DNA of 64,000 bases from Gyromitra esculenta (Eukaryota; Ascomycota; Pezizomycetes; Pezizales; Discinaceae): positions 434,001 to 498,000 of the forward strand of contig JBCAML010000019.1 in assembly GCA_038503075.1 (NCBI GenBank). The letters are read 5' to 3'. The position numbers and the translations under genes are program-made. Positions 39,001 through 51,118 of the stretch are shown here, piece after piece. How positions within the stretch are numbered: position 1 is the first letter of the stretch; each line of letters starts with the position of its first letter. The notes below the pieces were generated by a model. The model saw nothing but the letters and a program-made list of their open reading frames with translations. It ran no database searches and was not told where the DNA came from.

Positions 39001-39524
39001 CGTTATAAAGATGATCAGGGTTGAGGCCGGTGACGGTTACGCTAGTTTCTCCGCGTTTTTCGCTCTCACCGACTGGAAGAAATCTCAGCACCCATCAATT
39101 GCTAGACAGGTCACGGTTCAGACACTGATTTTTTGCTCACCGTTTATCCCGTTTATCTGTATAATATGTTTTGCAACGGAGCCCGCCTTCTCCGGCAACG
39201 ACCAATGCAGCGTTATCGTATCGGCAGCCACCCCATGTAGTGAAACACGCGGCGGGGCAGGAAGATCGAGACCGAGTAGTTTGACGAGTGTAGGGATGGG
39301 AATTTTGAGCAATGTTGACGCACGATAGCACATCCTACACACATGGTAGTCAGTATCTTTAAAAATCTCATTTTCTCGAGGATCATTGTGAACAGAGCCA
39401 AGAGCAAGATGGGAGGGGGGAGGAAAGATGCGGGGAGAGGGGAGGGGGCATGGGGTAAGGTATTGGGTGTGAGGAAAGCTAACCATGCTAGCGCAACGAT
39501 AGTGCCTATGACGACGAGGACCAT
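36097..39524 (-). CDS. Fibronectin type III domain protein with coiled coil
   Basis: Four exons fit in phase: 39484-39524, 39141-39334, 38045-39072 and 36097-37959, giving 1041 aa. The N-terminus is short and hydrophobic (MVLVVIGTIVALAW). A fibronectin-III fold spans about aa 33-110, split by intron 2: LDLPAPPRVSLHGVAAD and TLHWSLPEKAG, then TSVTVTGLNPDHLYNVRVIA. A Glu/Lys/Arg-rich coiled coil occupies about aa 205-420, and the rest is Ser/Pro/Gly-rich with basic patches. Similar proteins occur widely in Pezizomycotina but have no function that I know. A membrane anchor plus coiled coil suggests an anchoring role, which is inference. The 13-residue first exon is the least certain part. The acceptor at 39073-39074 is fixed by phase, because the nearer upstream AG gives stops. 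Confidence 0.75.
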
Positions 39525-40146
39525 GGCAGGCCGTTGATTGTGGAACGGGGGTGGTGATGGTGGTGGTGGTGGTGGTGGTGGTGGTGGTGATGTTATGGCT
39601 GGATGAACGAAACGCAGGAAAGGAAGTTAATCTTTAATTGTGGGGCTTACATAATAGCCACGCGCCAACCATAACTTATGTAGCTAAATCGTGGTGGAAG
39701 AGCCGCATTTAACCATGGGTACGCGTAAAGTAAGTATATATCAGCCACCCCACCCCTTGACTGAGTGTTCATCGGCCGTCACTTGGAAATCCACGTGATG
39801 GGTTCTGGGCTGAGAGTTCATCCGAAAACACTTCCGCCATAATACCCTCCATTTCCGATACTTTAAAAGATAAATGTGTTTTTCCAAGCTGTGGCTGAAG
39901 GCCCCATGCGTTCGGGAGAAATCAATTGGGCCGTGTCAACTCTTAGCGATGACAATATTGTCAACTGTCTGCCAATGTTCCCAAAGATCCTCCCTGTAAA
40001 CGGCGGTTAGGCGGGCGAGTGGAATCAAGGGCAGGGCCCATAGAAAAAATCGGGGTACGTGCACATAACCCCTGCGTATGTAGAGTGGAGTAGGTTTCTC
40101 AATCTTCCTTTTCATAGATACGGCACCGGAAAGTGGGGTGTTTTTG

Positions 40147-40290
40147 GTACTGTATTGTTAGAAAGTGTAGGAATAAGTTAGGATGAATACCGTACTACCT
40201 TCGAGAACTCTGTAGCACTACCGATTTACTCCCGCATTCATGAGAATGACGCACGAATACCGTACCAATTTCACCCCCTTCCCGGTGCTG
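40147..40290. repeat. MITE-like element, copy 2 of the 20468-20614 family
   Basis: This is the inverted copy of the 20 kb element, alignable along its whole length. The core around 40206-40245 is near identical. The left end is degraded; the right end GGTGCTG runs directly into TA (40291-40292), which is also the left border of the next element. Confidence 0.65.
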
Positions 40291-40292
40291 TA

Positions 40293-40525
40293 CAGTGCTG
40301 TCCGGAAAGTCTTGGCACCCTCATCTCTAAAAAGCATGACTTGCTGGCTGAATAGAGTGACGATTTATATAGAAGGTGATTATATAAAACTATTAGACGT
40401 TATTTAGTATGTCAGTATTCCCATAGCTTTCATCACTTTCGATTTGCTGTTCCCTTGCTTGATCTACAGCTATTTTGTTTTCTATCAGTAGGCTGTGGGG
40501 TGCCAGGACTTTGCGGACGCGACTG
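40293..40525. repeat. Tc1/mariner-type MITE, copy 2 of the 35512-35735 family
   Basis: The left terminus is CAGTGCTGTCCGGAAAGTC and the right terminus, read inward, is CAGTCGCGTCCGCAAAGTC. TA borders are at 40291-40292 and 40526-40527. The interior resembles the 35.5 kb copy in reverse orientation. Confidence 0.75.
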
Positions 40526-41332
40526 TACATATAAGTACGTTTCGCACTATGTATATAGTATTACCCCAGGGTAGAAAGACAGCAACTTCTTTGTTTTTCC
40601 GTCTTGGAAGGGGAGAAGAAGAAGAAAAAGGTTCATCCAACCTGTCGTCAGACCCTGACAAGAAATCGGCTTCGGCTCTAAAAATTAGTGGGATCCAATG
40701 CCATTTTCTATTTATTTATTTTACATGAACTTAGTGGGGATCAGGGTGTCGTATTTACATATTTGCATTTACATATGTGTAGCCCGAGTCATCAGCTTTG
40801 TAAATCCGACGGGGTAGCTGAAGGGAGATGAAGAGTCACAATCGTTGCCGCATACACTGCAGTAGGCAAACGGTGGATGGGGAGTAAGAAATGTCAGCCT
40901 CCCAACAACCAACAAACCAATTCTGCCGAATCGAGATTGGCCCAACAAGCCGCAGTGTTTGGTTTTTCTCCGAGAGACAGCAGGGCGATCAAAGTGTATG
41001 AACCCTATTTGGAGAATTGTGGCGTTTTGAACGGCTGTCACGAGCTTTTTTCCTCTTCTCCCCCCATTCCTTTCTTTTCTTCTTCTCTGAATTTTTTATT
41101 TCCTTCCCTCGGTTCTACTTTAAGATGAGGGTTTGATTTGCTCGGGCGTCGGTATCCGGTTATTGGTGGCAGGGATAAACAAATAATCATCAAACGGCGG
41201 CTAGTGAAGGAATGGATGGATAGAAAGCACATGTCTCTACGGTGTGAATTGGGTACTTTTCCACAATAGCGCATGTCTCGAGCGACCCCAACAAGAAGTG
41301 GTCTCAACGTCCGTTGCTGTATCATACCCCAG

Positions 41333-41431
41333 GTGCTCTAGAGTACTGCACATACAGGTTCAGTTACATGTATGCAACAACCTCCGAGCTAAGCTTGATT
41401 ACATGTATGTGCTCTACTCTACTCTAGGCAC
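41333..41431. repeat. Imperfect inverted repeat containing two TACATGTA palindromes
   Basis: GTGCTCTAGAGTACTGCACATACA at its left (first 20 bases GTGCTCTAGAGTACTGCACA) pairs imperfectly, with a gap, with the segment near 41404-41431. The interior has two TACATGTA copies 35 bp apart. It may be an old foldback element, and its borders are unclear. Confidence 0.35.
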
Positions 41432-41976
41432 TCCAGGGTCTAGAGCACTCTGTCTACACACTCTGTGCTAGACATCATTCTTGTGTCTGTAACTATTTCC
41501 CTGTATGCCCGTGTAGCTCCCCCTTCTGCTAAGTAGAACAGGTACATGCCTCCTTCCTCCGTCAACTCCATCACGATCACGACCTCTCTGGTTATCAACC
41601 ACTATATTGTGCCCATCCTCCCACACACCCCCTTCTTCATCTTCCATTCCATTCCATCCCCCCCCCCCTCCCCGCCAAACATTTACTCCCTCGAGTGGAT
41701 CTCCTCCTCTTTCTCCTACTCCTCCTCGCACCGATCTTCCTGCAGCATAGCAAATCTGTTTCCCCTCTATCGGATATCACCAACTCATTATCTTGTTGTT
41801 CTGGGTCCAAACATTCCCCCCACCCACCTCCTCACCTGTCCTTTATTTGTCTTCTAACCAACTTTGATTCTTTAGTTTGTTTATCTGCCCCGTTCTGGCC
41901 CGTTTTCCTCAGGCTCTGTCGGGGTTTCACGTTTACGTTCTCTCATCGCCCTCACATTCGTCCTTGACGACAAAAT

Positions 41977-44684
41977 ATGCAGTATGTCAGGAGTCTCAGC
42001 GGCTCGGTCTCAAAGACTTGGAATTCAATAAAGTTAGTTGATCTAATATGTTTGTTCGTTTTGTTCCGCTTCTTTGGCTGATGGCTTTATCCTGACCAGT
42101 CCAGCCACCTTGAGTGGTGCCATTGATGTAATAGTTGTCGAACAAGAAAATGGTGAATCCCCTCCCTCCCCTTTAGTTATAATCCCGTGATCTTCGCACT
42201 AATCGTTATTCTCTGTTTTAGGCGACCTTGCATGTTCGCCGTTCCATGTCCGTTTTGGGAAATTCTCTCTACTACGGCCGTCCGAGAAGAAGGTGAGCTC
42301 CTGGCTCTCCCTTGGGTGTCGATTTGGGCGAGAGTTCTAACCCCTGGTAGGTGGAGTTTCGCGTCAACAGTATCAAAACCAACTACCCCATGAAGCTCGG
42401 TGATGGTGGGGAAGCGTTTTTTGTTTTCGAAACCTCACATGCTGTTCCCGCGGACATGCAAACCTCACCGTTAGTATCTCCGTCAGCTAGCCCCCGGTCA
42501 ATGGCCACGGTACCCGGTCCGACGTCACTGCAAGAACCGGATTACTTGAATATCGCCGATGGAGATGCAGGGGTGGGGAAGGATTTCGATGGGCTGCCAC
42601 TGAATCCACGGCGGGCTCAGAGCGATTTTGGTATGCTCGGCTCTATCACATGCTCTTCCCTCCATCTCTGCTGCGAAGCTAATTTATTTTTGGAACTTGC
42701 TAGGAAACTTAACACCATTATCCTCGTCGCCGGAACACACGCGCCCAGCAAGCGGTGACTGGTCGGGAGAGTCGATTCACCTGGAACGTTCGGCCTCCGA
42801 AGAAGTTCTTCCAACTAGTAAGCGTCGTTATACCCTATCTGGCAATGGTGGCCCTTTACGCACCCGCTCCCCCCCCCCACTCGATCACGCAGCGGCCGTT
42901 GAGCGAGCCCTGGCACTTTCCCGAAAGTTATCCGTCAGCAATATTCCAACACATATAACCGATCGGGGTGATGTCATGTTGGATATGAATGGTTATAAGC
43001 TTGATCAAGCAGAGTCACTACAAGCGGAAGTTATTGCTCGGAAAATTCTTGCTGAGGAATTGGAGGGTGATTATGACATAGGCTCCTTAATTGGTGCTGA
43101 TAGGAATGGAAATTTGTGGATCTACTCCAGCGAGGATGCAAAGGAGCAAGCTAGCCGAGAAGAAGGGTTGTCTCAAGCGTTTGATGCGGTATCCGATCAG
43201 GGTTACACTTCGGACGATGCAAAGAGCGATTCCTCGTCGGGATATGGAAGTACAAGGACACAGAGATTGTCGACACCACCATCAACGCCTCCCCTACCTG
43301 GCCAAGCAAACTCGATCGACGATTCAATCAAGAATTACGCAAAGACCCTTCGGCTTACGTCTACGCAATTAAAGAGCTTAAATCTGAAGTCTGGAGCGAA
43401 TGAGATTAGTTTCAGTGTTAATAAGGCAACCTGTACTGCTTTCATGTATGTTTGGAAGCACGATTTTCCGATTGTTATTTCCGATATCGATGGGACAATT
43501 ACAAAGTCCGATGCTTTGGGACATGTTTTGACAATGATCGGAAGAGATTGGACACATCTTGGGGTTGCGAAGTTGTATACGGACATAGCAGCGAATGGAT
43601 ACCATCTGCTTTACCTAACGAGTCGGGCGGTGGGACAGGCGGATACGACTCGAAATTATCTAAATGGGATTGTGCAGGATAAATATAAGTTACCGAAGGG
43701 ACCAGTGATCATGAGCCCCGATCGGACGTTTTCGGCACTGAGAAGGTATGTTTTGATGCTGATCCGACAAGATATGGGTTATGTTGGATCACTAATTTAT
43801 AAACACGTAGAGAGGTTTATTTGCGCAAACCAGAAGTGTTCAAAATGGCATGTCTGAGGGATATTCTCAGCCTCTTTGGACAGAAACACAATCCATTTTA
43901 CGCTGGGTTCGGAAATAGGCTTACAGACGCGCTGTCCTACCGTTCGGTCAACATACCCTCAACTAGGATCTTCACCATCAATTCCTATGCTGAAGTCTCG
44001 TTGGATTTGCTTACACTTACGACATATAAAAGCTCATACGTCAATATGCGGGATCTGGTAGACCACTATTTCCCACCTGTAGGACTGTTGAGTCAAGATG
44101 AGCAGTACACAGACTTCAACTATTGGAGAGAGCCGTTGCCTGATCCAGATGACTTTTCAGATAGTGACGAGGAGGATGAGGAGGATGAGGAGGAAGATGA
44201 AGACGAAGATGAAGATGAAGATGAAGATGAGGAAGATGAAGATGAGGAAGATGAAGATGAAGATGAGGAAGGTGAAATGGGCGAGAGCTATTACACCGAG
44301 AATGCAGAAGACGGGAATGGAGAGGAACAGTACGCTGAGGGCGGCGACGAGGAGGAAGGAGAGGAAGGAGAGGGAGAAGAAATCGACGAACCGGAAGGAA
44401 GCCAGCTTGCGGAAAGCTTCATCGAGGATCAAGATGATGTTGAAAAAGCAAAGGAGCGAAAGTCGCTTACCGATAAAATTCCTGGCCTTGGGATTGGGAA
44501 AATTGACATGAAAATGGATCTTGATCAAGGGCGACTGCATCAGGCTGTAGAATTTGCAGAGCGGGAAATAAGTGGAATAATGGGCGAAGTGGTCCGTGAG
44601 ATCCAGGTGCTGACAGACAGGAAGGAGAAGGAGCCAGAGGAAGAGAAGGAGAAGGAAGGAGCTAGGGAAGAGACCGGAGTCTAA
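41977..44684 (+). CDS. pah1: Lipin-type phosphatidate phosphatase (Pah1/Ned1 homologue)
   Basis: Six exons fit in phase: 41977-42032, 42100-42152, 42222-42292, 42351-42630, 42704-43745 and 43811-44684, giving 791 aa. The N-LIP domain opens MQYVRSLSGSVSKTWNSINP and continues ATLSGAIDVIVVEQENGDL, with SPFHVRFGKFSLLRPSEKKV. The catalytic haloacid-dehalogenase motif DIDGT is at about aa 413-417, within SDIDGTITKSDALGHVL. The catalytic domain continues across intron 5 into VYLRKPEVFKMACLRDI. The YWREPLPD segment corresponds to the WRDPLVDID region of yeast Pah1. A very acidic Asp/Glu tract follows (nt 44160-44275). It converts phosphatidate to diacylglycerol at the nuclear/ER membrane for lipid storage and membrane balance. 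In yeast the acidic tail recruits the Nem1-Spo7 phosphatase that activates it. Confidence 0.95.
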
Positions 44685-46261
44685 TATTTCTGTACGTGAA
44701 ATAGATAAGGGGTATACCGGGTGGACTATTTATACCTTTCTTCATTGTAGTGGGTTTTTTTGACTGCGGTTTTTTGTTTTGGATCTGCAGTGGGGTTTCT
44801 ATGGGAGTATTCATGGAGCATTATTCATTTCATTCCTCTTGTGCGTTCTTTATTCCATCCCTTTTGTGTTGTATTTTATTTCGTGTTTGATCTGTGGATA
44901 TCGTCAGGGTGGGGGGACCGTCGAAGTGGCGTTTACTTTTCTGAGTTTTTCTGGGGGTTAATAAATATTAGATACTAGCGGGATTGCATGGGAGTACAGT
45001 ATACATATACATACAGGGTCAAAACTCAAAATAGAAACTTCCCTCAACAGGAATTTACTGAATTTTGTGGCTGAAGCGCAGTATTGCTACTCTATAGAGG
45101 CTGTGAAATGGTGGATACAATAAAGAGAGTAGTATTCACCGACGGAGGAGGTCCATTGAGTACGGTAGGAATCTGCTGGGGCTGTGTGGAAGATGGAACG
45201 GCGAATGTCTCGAGAGTGGCCTTTTTGCATATCATACCTTAAGATGCCTTTTGACTATGAATTGTAATTTAATTGGATATTTTCTAAGCGTGTGGGTTTT
45301 CAGGCCAACCATCAGGTAATCAAATGAGATCTTAAGCAGGTTCTGATGAGTCTAGTGTTGTTGTTACCAGAGGGGCAAGTTTCAATGTTCGACAGTCACC
45401 AGCCACATATAATTGGCTTTGAAATATGCTAGCAATAAACGCCACAAGAGTAGAGCACGCAATACCGTGCTTTAATATATTCTGTATTTACTTGGCTAGG
45501 TGGAGGGTTGTATGGTGAGGAGATAACCGTCTCTGTGCTTAGATTTAGTGGGCCGCGGGGCCAGAAATCCCTGAGGGAAGTAATCAGATAACTACCAAAC
45601 ATCTCCTCATCTTGCCCGGGAATAAAGGTCGCCATAACCCAAGGGTTGGATGCGTGAATGGAATTTACTTACTTACTTGCCCAGGAATCAAGTTATTTTC
45701 TGACGTTCGAGTGAGAATTCACGAACATCACTAATAACCTGGATCTTGGCGTGTGACCTCTACCACTCTTTTTGGCCCGATGTTCTGACGCCTATAATTA
45801 ATTAAGCTGCGCAAAAAAAATTACGGGGCCCAAGACGACAAGCCCTTATGGAGCATACTTTGGTAGCCGTGGTGGGATAAACCTTGGCTCTGGACTGTGG
45901 AAAATGTAGAAGGGAGTTCTATAAAGCACTATTACTATGATGATATATACCTAAATGAACTGATTTATTTGGTAATACAGAAGACTTTGGCTATAAGAAT
46001 AGGGTCGGGGTCGGAATTTCGTACTCTTGTAGGCCATTTATTCTTATAGCAAAAATCGAGTGATAGAACATGATTAACGTCGCACATATGCTTCCAGCTA
46101 CGTATCGTAGGTGTTTTAAAAAATAATGTAACCTTGCGTTGTAGTTTGTTCCATGATCGATTGGTTGTGTGTCTTCAGGTTGAATATTCTGAATACATGA
46201 AGAAAGCAACTTCTTCGGTTGTTGCCCCTATTTTATAAACCTAACTCTCTGCTTCTATCTT

Positions 46262-46377
46262 ATAGTCTGGTAAAAAATGCTGCCCCCCATATACCGTACT
46301 TGCTCAACACAGTGCTAACTAAAATCTCATCAATAAGAGAGGTCTCTTTTACAGGGGAGGCAGCTTTACCAGACTAT
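46262..46377. repeat. Foldback element with ATAGTCTGGTAAA termini, 116 bp
   Basis: The left arm ATAGTCTGGTAAAAAATGCT pairs with a right arm ending TTTACCAGACTAT. Pairing covers about 22 bases with a small gap. Target duplication is unclear. Confidence 0.6.
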
Positions 46378-46404
46378 GGGATAAGAACATACCAATATAT
46401 TTTT

Positions 46405-46870
46405 TGTTCTGTCATATATGCCAAGATATGGGATTTGCAAATAGAACAACTTTGTATTTGGTACAACCCATATCAAAAGTGTTGCTCTATATTCGAAGTG
46501 CACCTTCACAAAAAACTAGTTTTTATAGTCGAAATTAAAATTAAAATAAAAACAAACAACAAAAACATGCAAAAGCAAAAATTGATTTTTATGACGTTTC
46601 GCTGTAAAGATGAAGGATGCTTTGCTAAGTAAGTGTTTAGCTAGTGAGAAGTTTCAATATTAATGGGATAGAGGATTTTTTTCTTGCTAGCTTAGAAAAT
46701 TTATTAGTCCTGTAATAATCTATTTTCAAATTTTTAGAAATAAAAAAATTGACATACAGCACAAGCTTTGCGCGTATGGAACAATTCATATTAAAGTGAT
46801 ACTATTTACCAATATTGATAAATGGTATGTGGGCTTTGCAAATACCATATCTTGGCATATAGGACGGAAC
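46405..46870. repeat. Longer inverted-repeat element, about 466 bp
   Basis: The left arm (46405-46440, GTTCTGTCATATATGCCAAG onward) pairs with the right arm (46833-46870) over about 36 bases with four to five mismatches. The interior is A/T-rich without a coding frame. It could be a non-autonomous DNA transposon of a family different from the TA-bounded MITEs. Confidence 0.6.
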
Positions 46871-47851
46871 ATATCTTATATCGAGAGTCTTCTATACTCT
46901 AGTAAGGGACGAAATTTAAAAGGGATCTATCTCTGATAATGCTGATCGCAGATTTTGGGGGTGGAAATGTTTGGGTTCTAGCATTTTTGGTGTTACGTTC
47001 TAGATTAATTAGCTAACGTTTTAAGACCGCACGCCTGTACTTTGTAAGTAGCTACATGTAATATACACGATAAACCTTTGTATCACTAAATTACCACTGG
47101 AATGTGAATTGACGATCGTTTTTCTTGCTCGTAGATTACATAAGATCTGGTCATTTCGCATATCTCAGCACTTAACGAAGATCTGATTAATAGTTGTTTG
47201 GTTTGAAGGTCAACCTACCAGCGCTGGCCCAACAAAGGTATTATCACAAGCATTGGCTGTGAGGCTATGCTTGGTCATGTACTTTCCCTATCTTGTCGAT
47301 TCTTTTCTCTATAGTTGTAGGATTTAAGGAGGATGAGAATGTCAAAAAAAAAACCCTATCTTCTTAGTAACTGTTCTAAACTGGCATGAAGGATGCGGCA
47401 TAATACTGAGTGTCGTATGAAAAGACCAAAGAATTCAGGGATTGGTTTGTGAACTTAGAAGCGATAAGTATAGCACAAGAAGAAAATATGCGATTCTTTT
47501 TTTGTCTCCTGCTTGAAATTTATGTAGCCAGCAAATACCAAGTAGGCTCATGAAGGTATGATGAAAGACAAGATAGCGTAACGAAGACATAGTGAAAAGG
47601 GGAACAGTAAAATCAAAAGCAGAGTAAGCTTTCCACCAGCCACTATGGCTTGTATGCAGGCCCCATGTCACTTCCTATTCCTTAGCTGTGTAGGTGCAAC
47701 AGTCTTAGTGAACAGTAATTTCGACTTTTCTTTTTAAAAATGGAATAAACGTAGAACTAACAAGAAGAAGTGTGGCGACTAAAGAGCTCACAAGAGAGGG
47801 CAAGGAATAGTCAAAAGTTTAGAAATTGTTGAAGTAAAGGGAGTAAATGTG

Positions 47852-50800
47852 CTATCGTGTAGTGTTTCGAACAAAAAAATTCTTTGGGAATTTTCCTCCC
47901 GAATTCGAGGTTGAACTCGAGGAATTACTGTATTTCTTTCTCTTGATTTTTAGCGAATGGCTCACAGGTGGAGATTTTATTGGATGGTCATTAAGAGTGG
48001 TGCTTGAAATATCCTTCAGACACTCTCTTGGCAATCCTAACTCTGGGTTTGTTGTTATATTACCTATAACAGGTATCCGTGATATGAGATCTGATTCTAA
48101 AGTAACATCGACATCCTCTTGGGTCATCGAAAGTCGCCGTTTTTCGTCCTTAGTAGGGCTTGCACTCCTTCGCCACGTATTCCTCCGATCATTACTGCCT
48201 TTCCTTGTCGATGCTGAGAATGAAAAAGCCCTTGAAAGACTGGACGCTCTTTTGATTGAAGGATCTATCGGAGTGTTTGAAGTAATTCGAGATTTTACTG
48301 AATTCGTGGCTTTTCGCTCGAGAGTTCTGACACCATCCTCTTCCTCCTTGGATTCTAACGACTGAACTGACGAAGCCTCTGACTGGCTTCCGTAGCTCTG
48401 TAAACTATGCATGGATTTCCTTGCGACAGTTGAAACTAGGCTCACTACAGATAATCGCTTAATGAGATTGCTGGTGTCCGTTCGTTTACGGATACCTGAA
48501 TTCATCAAGCCGAAGGAAAGCATATCTTTTGTCCAAACATCAGCCAGCTTTAATTCGACAGAATTCCTTTCCGAGCGCTTGGGGGAGAAGATCGTTACTC
48601 GGTTCATGCTCAAAACCGAGACACTCCTATTGAGGCTAGGCGCACTTGATTGTGAATCTATGACTTCGGAGAGGGCATGGGTGTTTTTGATAATCACATT
48701 GATAACATCTGATCTTGGATCGCTTCCCGAACGGTGGAGGGATTGATGTCTGACCAGTGTTCCTGGACGACCAAATATAGTACCAATTGGTTTCACGTCC
48801 GAGTTCGTTGAGGCAAATAGGTCTAAGTTTGTCGAGCTGTATTCGTGGTAGTCTCTACTTTCTGCTATAGCTCTATCTTGTATCTGCTTTCTCCAAACCG
48901 CTTCCTCCTTCGATGAGCAAGCACTGATAAGGACTTCATAGATTCGATGACCGGCCTCGAATATAATTTTCCATGAAAAAAGTGCAGAATGACAGATCAG
49001 ACCTATAGGGATCCCTGTTAGTAGTTGAGAACGAAATACGACGGAAGCCTCTACCTCGTCCTTGATGAACTTCTTCGATACGGGCAGTAGCTAGAGTGAT
49101 GGCAAACTTGATATTGTATCTGTTGTCTACCTTCGAAGTTGTCGCGAGTAAAAGGTAAGACTTATAAAGAAAACAGGCTAGATAATCTCCAGCTACACCG
49201 CTTTGCCGCTGCCAAACCACATGTAAAGCTCCACACAAGACAATGTGTCCTAAAAGGCGGATTGAAAACTCTGACTGCAAGTAACCAAAGAAACGACTAG
49301 TTAGGGTCCATGGCTCTTATAGGGAGCCCAATAGATCAGCCATATATAGGACAAGCATACCTTCTCCATGAAGTCCATTCTGTCCTGCAATAACCACGTC
49401 TTCTCAATCCTTTCCCGCGTTCTTGGCGCCTCACGTTTTGCCATATTTATCTGGCATGCTGTCTCCTCCAGCCTGTAGCGAACCTTTTCTAGTAGTCTAT
49501 TGGTAGAAGGACAATCTATAGCCGGCGTATATTTCACGATCTCTGCAAAAAACAACGGATACTTGCATATTCTCTGTATGGGCTGTGATATGTCAGAAAA
49601 TCTACGCCCCACCCATCAAGACACGCATACCTTTACGAGCATATCATCTAGTGTCAAAGCACGCTTTCCGTATTCGCGTTGGTTATCAGGGGAGTTGATG
49701 GCCCCAGCTAGCATTTCACACCCTTTCTCCCACAAATTCCACGAAGATCCACGAAATTGGCTCAAATTCTCGGAAACAAGTTCGTATTTAGCGGAATACT
49801 CTTCATAGACAAAGAACCCTCTCATCTATGTCTCGAAAATCAGAACCTGACACAATACTGACATTATTTGCCACTTACCATCTTATCGAATACCTCTGCG
49901 ACCTTTAAGGCCGCGTCTGGGTTAGACAAAATGTGCGTCCTCTCCAATTCACCTACTTGCGGACTGATATCAAGAGACTTCCCTTTGTAGTTCTGAATCT
50001 GATGCGATGCGGCTGGAAGCACATGAAAAATATCCGATAATAAGTTCTCATGGAGATCAAGGATTTCGGAAACGTTGCGTTTGATAGCATCTTTGATATC
50101 CATGGATATACATTCGCAATCGTTGAGCACGGAGAAATATAGCTTATCATGCTCAGAAAATGAAACCGCTGTGCCCAATAAAGACCACAACAGCAATAAA
50201 AAGTAACAAAGGAATGTGAACACGTAGGCAAAACTTACATTCATCAACACTTTCAGGTCCGCAATATAATACTCCTCAGTATTTATTAATTCTTCAAGTG
50301 CACATCTCCGATCCCGCATTCTCATCACAGTATCATCATCTAGTGTACCACCACTCGATTTTCTCCTTGTAGATCCTCCGGCTATAGAAAGAGAAGTGAA
50401 TGTATTTGATGCAGTTTTAACGGCAGTGACGAACCTCATTGACGAAGATGGCGTTTTGGTTCCTGCTTTTGAGGACGATGTCGTATATTCATCCCTGGGA
50501 TGGCTAGTATCTTCTGCAGTGGGATAGAAGATAGCTCGGCTTTTTGGCTCTTTCCGACGGAACGACTTTATCCATTTCCGAAACGGTGGTGTATCGCCAT
50601 CCTTCCTATTCGGTCCATCAAAAATGGTTGGAAGGTTGTAGGAGGGAGAAATTTTTAACTCCTCAAATTCTTCAAAGATATCAGCAGTCTCGGTAGAATC
50701 AATAGTACTCGTCAATGTCAACGATTTCAGTGAGCGTTGTATCCCTTCCACCATCTCTGTATAATAAGTCAGGGATATGGATTGATTGGGTGGCATTCGA

Positions 50801-51118
50801 TGATGGTAAGTAGGAGCTTGCCGAAGAACTATCAACGGATTTGCTGGTTGCTAGAGGTCTGTGCTCTGTTATTCCCAGGCTCAGGGAAGTAGCGGACAAC
50901 CTATCACCCGTTGAATGAAAACTTCCAATGACACTGCTCTCCTTTGAGGATTCCACATCTGTGGCAGTTGGGATAAAGGGTTGGAGGAAGTAGGGGATTT
51001 CCCAGGATACTAAATCTTTAAAATGCGGTGAATCGTCTGGCTGGCATGCTGGGAGGATCATAGCCATCTTGTGAAAAGACGATAGAAGTGAGGGCCCTAA
51101 AGGTGAAGCAAAGTGCAA
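47852..51118 (-). CDS. Rho guanine nucleotide exchange factor (DH-PH)
   Basis: Exons: 50752-51118, 50239-50669, 49879-50142, 49631-49825, 49361-49582, 49055-49274 and 47852-49014, giving 953 aa. A start at 51067 (MAMILPACQ) is also possible. The DH domain spans about aa 245-470: ALEELINTEEYYIADLKVLM, then LDLHENLLSDIF, then the conserved LVKPIQRICKYPLFFAEIVKY, formed exactly by joining exons 4 and 5. A PH-like region follows at about aa 495-620 (SEFSIRLLGHIVLCGALHV, YLLLATTSK, then SALFSWKIIFEAGHRIYEVL and EEAVWRKQI). The tail is Ser/Arg-rich. Such proteins load GTP onto Cdc42, Rho or Rac at growth sites. The specific GTPase cannot be told from sequence. The exon 1/2 junction rests on a weak donor (GTGGAA) and needs confirmation. 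Confidence 0.85.

Larger units (their letters stand above)
39525..41976. other. Divergent promoter region of the FN3-protein and lipin genes
   Basis: It begins with a GGT trinucleotide run (about 39545-39590) just upstream of the FN3-protein start. It carries two abutting foldback elements (40147-40290, 40293-40525), an imperfect inverted repeat near 41333-41431, two TACATGTA palindromes (41365, 41400), and a C/T-rich leader before the lipin ATG. No gene is supported. Confidence 0.6.
44685..47851. other. Intergenic region between convergent lipin and RhoGEF genes
   Basis: After the lipin 3' flank the sequence is A/T-rich and non-coding. It holds two inverted-repeat elements close together (46262-46377 and 46405-46870) and one TACATGTA (47053). 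An open frame at 46219-46632 runs across both repeats and is not a credible gene. Confidence 0.6.

Noticed and set aside
44160..44275. Asp/Glu codon repeat in lipin as a possible microsatellite expansion
   Set aside because: The acidic tract is a known feature of Pah1-type lipins and stays in frame, so it is treated as part of the protein.
46219..46632. Open frame of 137 codons
   Set aside because: It runs across a foldback element and into the arm of a second one, is Lys/Ile-rich from A/T bias and shows no domain.
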